This document shows positions 7,491 through 9,857 of a stretch of 9,857 nucleotides of DNA, piece by piece. The notes beneath the pieces were generated by a model. It was not told the origin of the DNA and searched no databases. It worked only from the letters and a program-made list of their open reading frames with translations. The position numbers and the translations under genes are program-made. Each line of letters starts with the position of its first letter. Positions within the stretch are counted from its first letter, which is position 1. The DNA is from Eubacteriales Family XIII. Incertae Sedis bacterium (GTDB taxonomy: Bacteria; Bacillota; Clostridia; Peptostreptococcales; Anaerovoracaceae): the NCBI GenBank assembly GCA_031281765.1, contig JAITEX010000172.1:1-9857 (forward strand), given 5' to 3'.

Positions 7491-7519
7491 ATAGTATGCG
7501 GAACCGGCAAGTATGTCAA
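7491..7519 (-). promoter_or_regulatory. Sigma-A-type promoter for the polysaccharide operon
   Basis: On the minus strand a perfect TTGACA (7519-7514) is separated by 17 nt from TACTAT (7496-7491), which matches four of six positions of TATAAT. Only TGAGGA separates the -10 from the ATG at 7484, so the expected transcription start falls at or next to the A of the start codon. Confidence 0.7.
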
Positions 7520-7560
7520 GGCATCCCGCCTCGCGCCGGCAGGCTCTCTGCGAAATATAG

Positions 7561-7566
7561 TATAAT
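7561..7566 (+). promoter_or_regulatory. Probable -10 box for the NlpC/P60 gene
   Basis: A perfect TATAAT lies 54 nt before the ATG at 7621, predicting a 5' leader of roughly 45-50 nt. The sequence 16-18 nt upstream has no resemblance to TTGACA and there is no TG extension, so an activator or another sigma factor may be involved, or the match may be chance. Confidence 0.45.
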
Positions 7567-7620
7567 GAAAGACAACGTACCGATGAGCGGAGCGAAATCT
7601 GTGGGGAAAACGATAGCATA

Positions 7621-8994
7621 ATGCGTAAAAAGAATATTTTTATTTCAATACTGGTAGTGTGTCTCTTGTCGGCCTCGATTCCCGGCGCGGCATATGGAGA
7701 GGAAACGGAAACCGGTACGGGCGCCGTCGATCTCGCGGAAATCGATGTTGCTTCTCCTGATACCGGAGAGCCCGGTACGAGCGCCGTCGATTCCGGAGAA
7801 ATCAGCGTGGCGGCCGTCGATGCCAAAAGGAATACGCCGCTCACCGCCGGTGCGGAAGAGGACGTCCCCCGTGCGACTGCCCCCGCAGCGACCGGCGCGC
7901 TTGCGGCCGCTCCCGTAGATGCGGATGCCGACGAAACCCTGCCGCCTCCCGCCGAACTGCTCCAGACGACGGTTTCCGGGCTTCCCGAAAAAATTACGCA
8001 TCGGGCGAGAGTATCCATTTTCCTGAGCGCGACCGTGACCCCGGCGTACGGCAGGACGGCCGAACTCCAGATGTACCAAAAGGACACGTGGGTCACAAAA
8101 CAGACCGTTACCCTTGCAAGCGACGAAAGCGCGACGCTTTCCCTGAAGCTGACCGATGACTGGTGGACGCTTCCCTCGTCGAGTTGGCGCGTGGCGCTTC
8201 CGGCAACCGAAACGGCGACCGATTATACGAGCCCGACCATTGCGGTCACCTCGACCAAGTATTATCAAAACCCGTCCCAATATGTACAAATAAAAAACAA
8301 CATCTCCTTGAGTGGCGGGGACTACAATTTATATGTGGGCTATATGGGCCTGAAGGTGCTGAAGGTCAATCAGTATTTTCGTATCGGCAATAAATACTGG
8401 CCCCGGTACACGGCCACGACAAAGAAAAAGGTGAAGAATTTTCAGAAGAAGAAAAAGCTGAAAGCCACGGGCGTGGTCGACGAAAAGACGTGGCTCAAGA
8501 TGGGGTTTTCAAAGGAGTCGTGGTATAGTCTCGGCGCCTACGTATCGCCGCTGCGCGTGGATCTGTCGAGCACGCAGTCGGCGCATATAGAGGCCATGAT
8601 TGCGCGCGCCTATGACTATCTCGGCGCCTATTATGTGGTGGGCGCATCCGGAACACCTTCACAGGGCGCCGATTGCTCGGGTCTCGTGATGCAGGCGCTC
8701 TACGCCGCCGGCGTCAGCCTTGAGCCGATAAGCGCCGTGCGCCATTCAAAGAGCGGCTACGAGTATGAGTCGCGGAATATATGGGCGAGCAAGAAACTGA
8801 AAACCGTTGCGTACGCGGACCGGAAGCGCGGCGACTTGATCTTCTATCAGAACCGTCGCGGCGTGGTAAACCATGTGGCCATCTACCTCGGCAGTAATAA
8901 GGTGATTGAATCCTGGCCGAACAAGGTCGTTGTTCAGCCGGTCAAAAATAGCCATCGCAGCAATATCAAAGGAGTGAAGCGCGTCTTCAATTAG
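7621..8994 (+). CDS. Secreted NlpC/P60 peptidoglycan endopeptidase with a PG-binding-like domain
   Basis: A 457-residue exported cell-wall hydrolase. Residues 1-26 are a Sec signal (MRKK, then a hydrophobic core, cleavage likely after AYG) without a lipobox. Residues 27-110 are an Ala-, Asp- and Glu-rich linker with a degenerate 20-residue duplication. About 111-240 look like a beta-rich module I cannot assign. Residues 243-296 resemble a peptidoglycan-binding-1 domain (T..KVKNFQ, then LKATGVVDEKTW). The NlpC/P60 domain spans about 320-457, with the nucleophile in GADCSG (C352), the base in VNHVAIYLG (H418) and the third polar residue in VIESW (E430). This C-H-E set matches that of RipA-type enzymes, whereas Spr has C-H-H. 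Such domains usually cut the D-Glu to diamino-acid bond of stem peptides. The ATG at 7621 gives a complete signal peptide; only a weak GGGGA lies upstream (7603-7607). It probably forms an operon with the next gene. Confidence 0.92.
   Translation: MRKKNIFISILVVCLLSASIPGAAYGEETETGTGAVDLAEIDVASPDTGEPGTSAVDSGEISVAAVDAKRNTPLTAGAEEDVPRATAPAATGALAAAPVDADADETLPPPAELLQTTVSGLPEKITHRARVSIFLSATVTPAYGRTAELQMYQKDTWVTKQTVTLASDESATLSLKLTDDWWTLPSSSWRVALPATETATDYTSPTIAVTSTKYYQNPSQYVQIKNNISLSGGDYNLYVGYMGLKVLKVNQYFRIGNKYWPRYTATTKKKVKNFQKKKKLKATGVVDEKTWLKMGFSKESWYSLGAYVSPLRVDLSSTQSAHIEAMIARAYDYLGAYYVVGASGTPSQGADCSGLVMQALYAAGVSLEPISAVRHSKSGYEYESRNIWASKKLKTVAYADRKRGDLIFYQNRRGVVNHVAIYLGSNKVIESWPNKVVVQPVKNSHRSNIKGVKRVFN
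7711..7830 (+). repeat. Degenerate 60-bp tandem duplication in the linker of the NlpC/P60 gene
   Basis: Units 7711-7770 and 7771-7830 align in their first two thirds. Both contain GGTACG, then GCGCCGTCGAT and GGAGAAATC or GCGGAAATC, exactly 60 bp apart. They encode related 20-residue stretches beginning TGTGAVDLAEIDVA and PGTSAVDSGEISVA. The final third of each unit has diverged. Confidence 0.6.
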
Positions 8995-9024
8995 ATTTGT
9001 ATCCCGCCGGGATTGAGGTCGATC

Positions 9025-9857
9025 ATGCCTACACTTAAAAAACCGATACTCATGTTGTCAAACCGGAAGTTCCTGCTCTGCACCCTCTCTTTCCTCGTGG
9101 CCTGTGCGCTTATCACCGCTTTCATCACCGAATGGCGGGCGCGGGCGGCGGGCGCGGGTGAGGCGCTCAATTTCCTTATTTACGATATTCGCCCCTTCCT
9201 TATCGAAGCGGCCGTACTTTTTCTTCTGATGCTGTTCGTCTCGGCTCTTATCGGCGACGCGCTTATCGGCTCCGCCGTGGTGTTCGGCGCCTTCGTCGTC
9301 ATGAGCTTCATCCACGTGACCAAGATGGCCGCGCGCAACGAACCCTTCCTGCCGGTGGACTTTACCTTCATTCTCAGCTTCGGCGATATGAGTTCGATGA
9401 CAAAACCGATGGATAACGCAAAACAAATCATACTGATTGCCGTCGTCCTCGTCGTCTGCGTCGGCGCTTCCGTCCTGCTGCGCCGCTTCGGCGTCACGCA
9501 AATCGGCTTCCGCAAGCTGCCGCGCCTGCGCGCGGCAGCCGGCGTCATCTCACTCGCGCTGCTGCTTATCATATCGTTCAGCTTCGTCTATCCGCGCGAC
9601 GCGCGCGCGTTCGAGGAAAAGCTCATGGGCGTGGACTTCAACGACTGGGACCAGAGCGTGAATTACAAGGAAAACGGATTCATTATCGGCTTCCTGTATA
9701 ATATGGCAAAGGTGCGCATGGACGAGCCTTCCGGCTATAGCGGGGAGCGCATCGCGGCCATCGTGGCAAAATACGAGCGGCGCGCCGGGGCAGAAAACGC
9801 GGGCCGGACTGATCCCTCGGACTCGGACATGAATATCGTCTATATAATGAACGAATC
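9025..9857 (+). CDS. LTA synthase / phosphoglycerol transferase family protein, N-terminal part (cut by window edge)
   Basis: The first 277 residues are visible; the gene runs past 9857. There are five membrane segments (about 16-34, 57-75, 78-97, 133-151, 170-188). The family loop RNEPFLPVDF (104-113) lies between helices 3 and 4, and YKENGFIIGFLYNM (214-227) follows helix 5. The last visible residues, NIVYIMNE, open the extracellular sulfatase-like domain. Glu277 corresponds to the metal-binding glutamate near the start of that domain in LtaS; the catalytic Thr would lie further on, outside the window. LtaS-type enzymes take glycerol phosphate from phosphatidylglycerol to build lipoteichoic acid or modify envelope glycans. 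The ATG at 9025 has GAGGT 5 nt upstream and begins 30 nt after the NlpC/P60 stop, with no terminator between. Whether this is a true polymerase or a transferase decorating a glycan cannot be decided from the membrane half. Confidence 0.9.
   Translation, partial: MPTLKKPILMLSNRKFLLCTLSFLVACALITAFITEWRARAAGAGEALNFLIYDIRPFLIEAAVLFLLMLFVSALIGDALIGSAVVFGAFVVMSFIHVTKMAARNEPFLPVDFTFILSFGDMSSMTKPMDNAKQIILIAVVLVVCVGASVLLRRFGVTQIGFRKLPRLRAAAGVISLALLLIISFSFVYPRDARAFEEKLMGVDFNDWDQSVNYKENGFIIGFLYNMAKVRMDEPSGYSGERIAAIVAKYERRAGAENAGRTDPSDSDMNIVYIMNE

Larger units (their letters stand above)
7485..7620. other. 136-bp divergent intergenic region
   Basis: This region separates the minus-strand polysaccharide operon from the plus-strand cell-wall genes. 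It holds two back-to-back, non-overlapping promoters (minus-strand boxes at 7491-7519, plus-strand -10 at 7561-7566). Between them is GC-rich sequence with a GCCGGC palindrome at about 7535-7540. No small ORF, riboswitch-like fold or tRNA was recognised. Confidence 0.6.

Noticed and set aside
7488..8289. Two minus-strand open frames of about 200 codons each opposite the start of the NlpC/P60 gene
   Set aside because: They are antisense to a well-supported signal peptide and linker. Their translations are low-complexity Ser/Ala/Gly/Arg strings, as expected opposite GC-rich coding sequence.
9001..9013. Inverted repeat ATCCC-GCC-GGGAT between the NlpC/P60 and LtaS-like genes as a terminator
   Set aside because: The stem is only 5 bp with a 3-nt loop, no T-tract follows, and the next gene's ribosome-binding site begins 2 nt later.
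9058..9572. Minus-strand open frames of 130-147 codons at the right end
   Set aside because: They are antisense to the LTA-synthase-like membrane region. Their charged, low-complexity translations are the complement of hydrophobic codons.
1..9857. CRISPR arrays, transposase genes, tRNA or rRNA genes, phage or toxin-antitoxin modules
   Set aside because: No regularly spaced long repeats, insertion-sequence ends, transposase motifs or RNA gene signatures were seen. Apart from the spacers described, all sequence is taken up by envelope-biosynthesis genes.

Overview
The window looks like chromosomal DNA from a mid-GC Gram-positive-type bacterium, most probably an uncultured member of Clostridia (Bacillota). 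This is an inference from three things: an LTA-synthase-like membrane enzyme, a secreted NlpC/P60 cell-wall hydrolase with a plain Sec signal and no lipobox, and sugar-transferase and aminotransferase subtypes that resemble clostridial ones. Nothing in the sequence fixes a genus.

Layout. Positions 1-7484 hold one minus-strand surface-polysaccharide operon. In transcription order it reads: O-antigen-ligase-like membrane protein (7484-6204), membrane-bound nucleotide-sugar 4,6-dehydratase of the CapD/WbpM/PglF type (6137-4266, TTG start), AsnB-type glutamine amidotransferase (4171-2195), DegT/DnrJ/EryC1/StrS PLP aminotransferase (2198-981), PglC/WcaJ-type sugar transferase (979-278), and the N-terminus of a WbuB-like GT4 glycosyltransferase that runs off the left edge (281-1). 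The last four genes are packed with ATGA overlaps or a 1-nt gap, while the first two are followed by spacers of 66 and 94 nt. Positions 7485-7620 are a divergent promoter region. To its right, on the plus strand, are a secreted NlpC/P60 peptidase (7621-8994) and, 30 nt downstream, the membrane half of an LTA-synthase/phosphoglycerol-transferase family protein that runs off the right edge (9025-9857).

How the genes work together. By family knowledge, a 4,6-dehydratase plus a 4-aminotransferase make a UDP-4-amino-4,6-dideoxysugar. A PglC-type transferase then loads such a sugar-1-phosphate onto undecaprenyl phosphate, and a GT4 enzyme adds the next sugar. The order dehydratase, aminotransferase, phosphoglycosyl transferase, GT4 recalls the bacillosamine (Pgl) pathway, with an AsnB-type enzyme inserted that may amidate a sugar acid. 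The acetyltransferase, flippase and polymerase needed for a full pathway are not in the window. The plus-strand pair points to cell-wall remodelling and glycerol-phosphate polymer synthesis.

The window reads mainly as a recognisable envelope-biosynthesis locus, and I do not see a clearly new system. The best secondary signals are a near-consensus promoter whose predicted start point falls on the ligase ATG (possible leaderless mRNA), three 18-bp repeats in the capD-asnB spacer exactly where base composition drops, a TTG start preceded by an in-frame mini-ORF, and a Cys-His-Glu rather than Cys-His-His triad in the peptidase.
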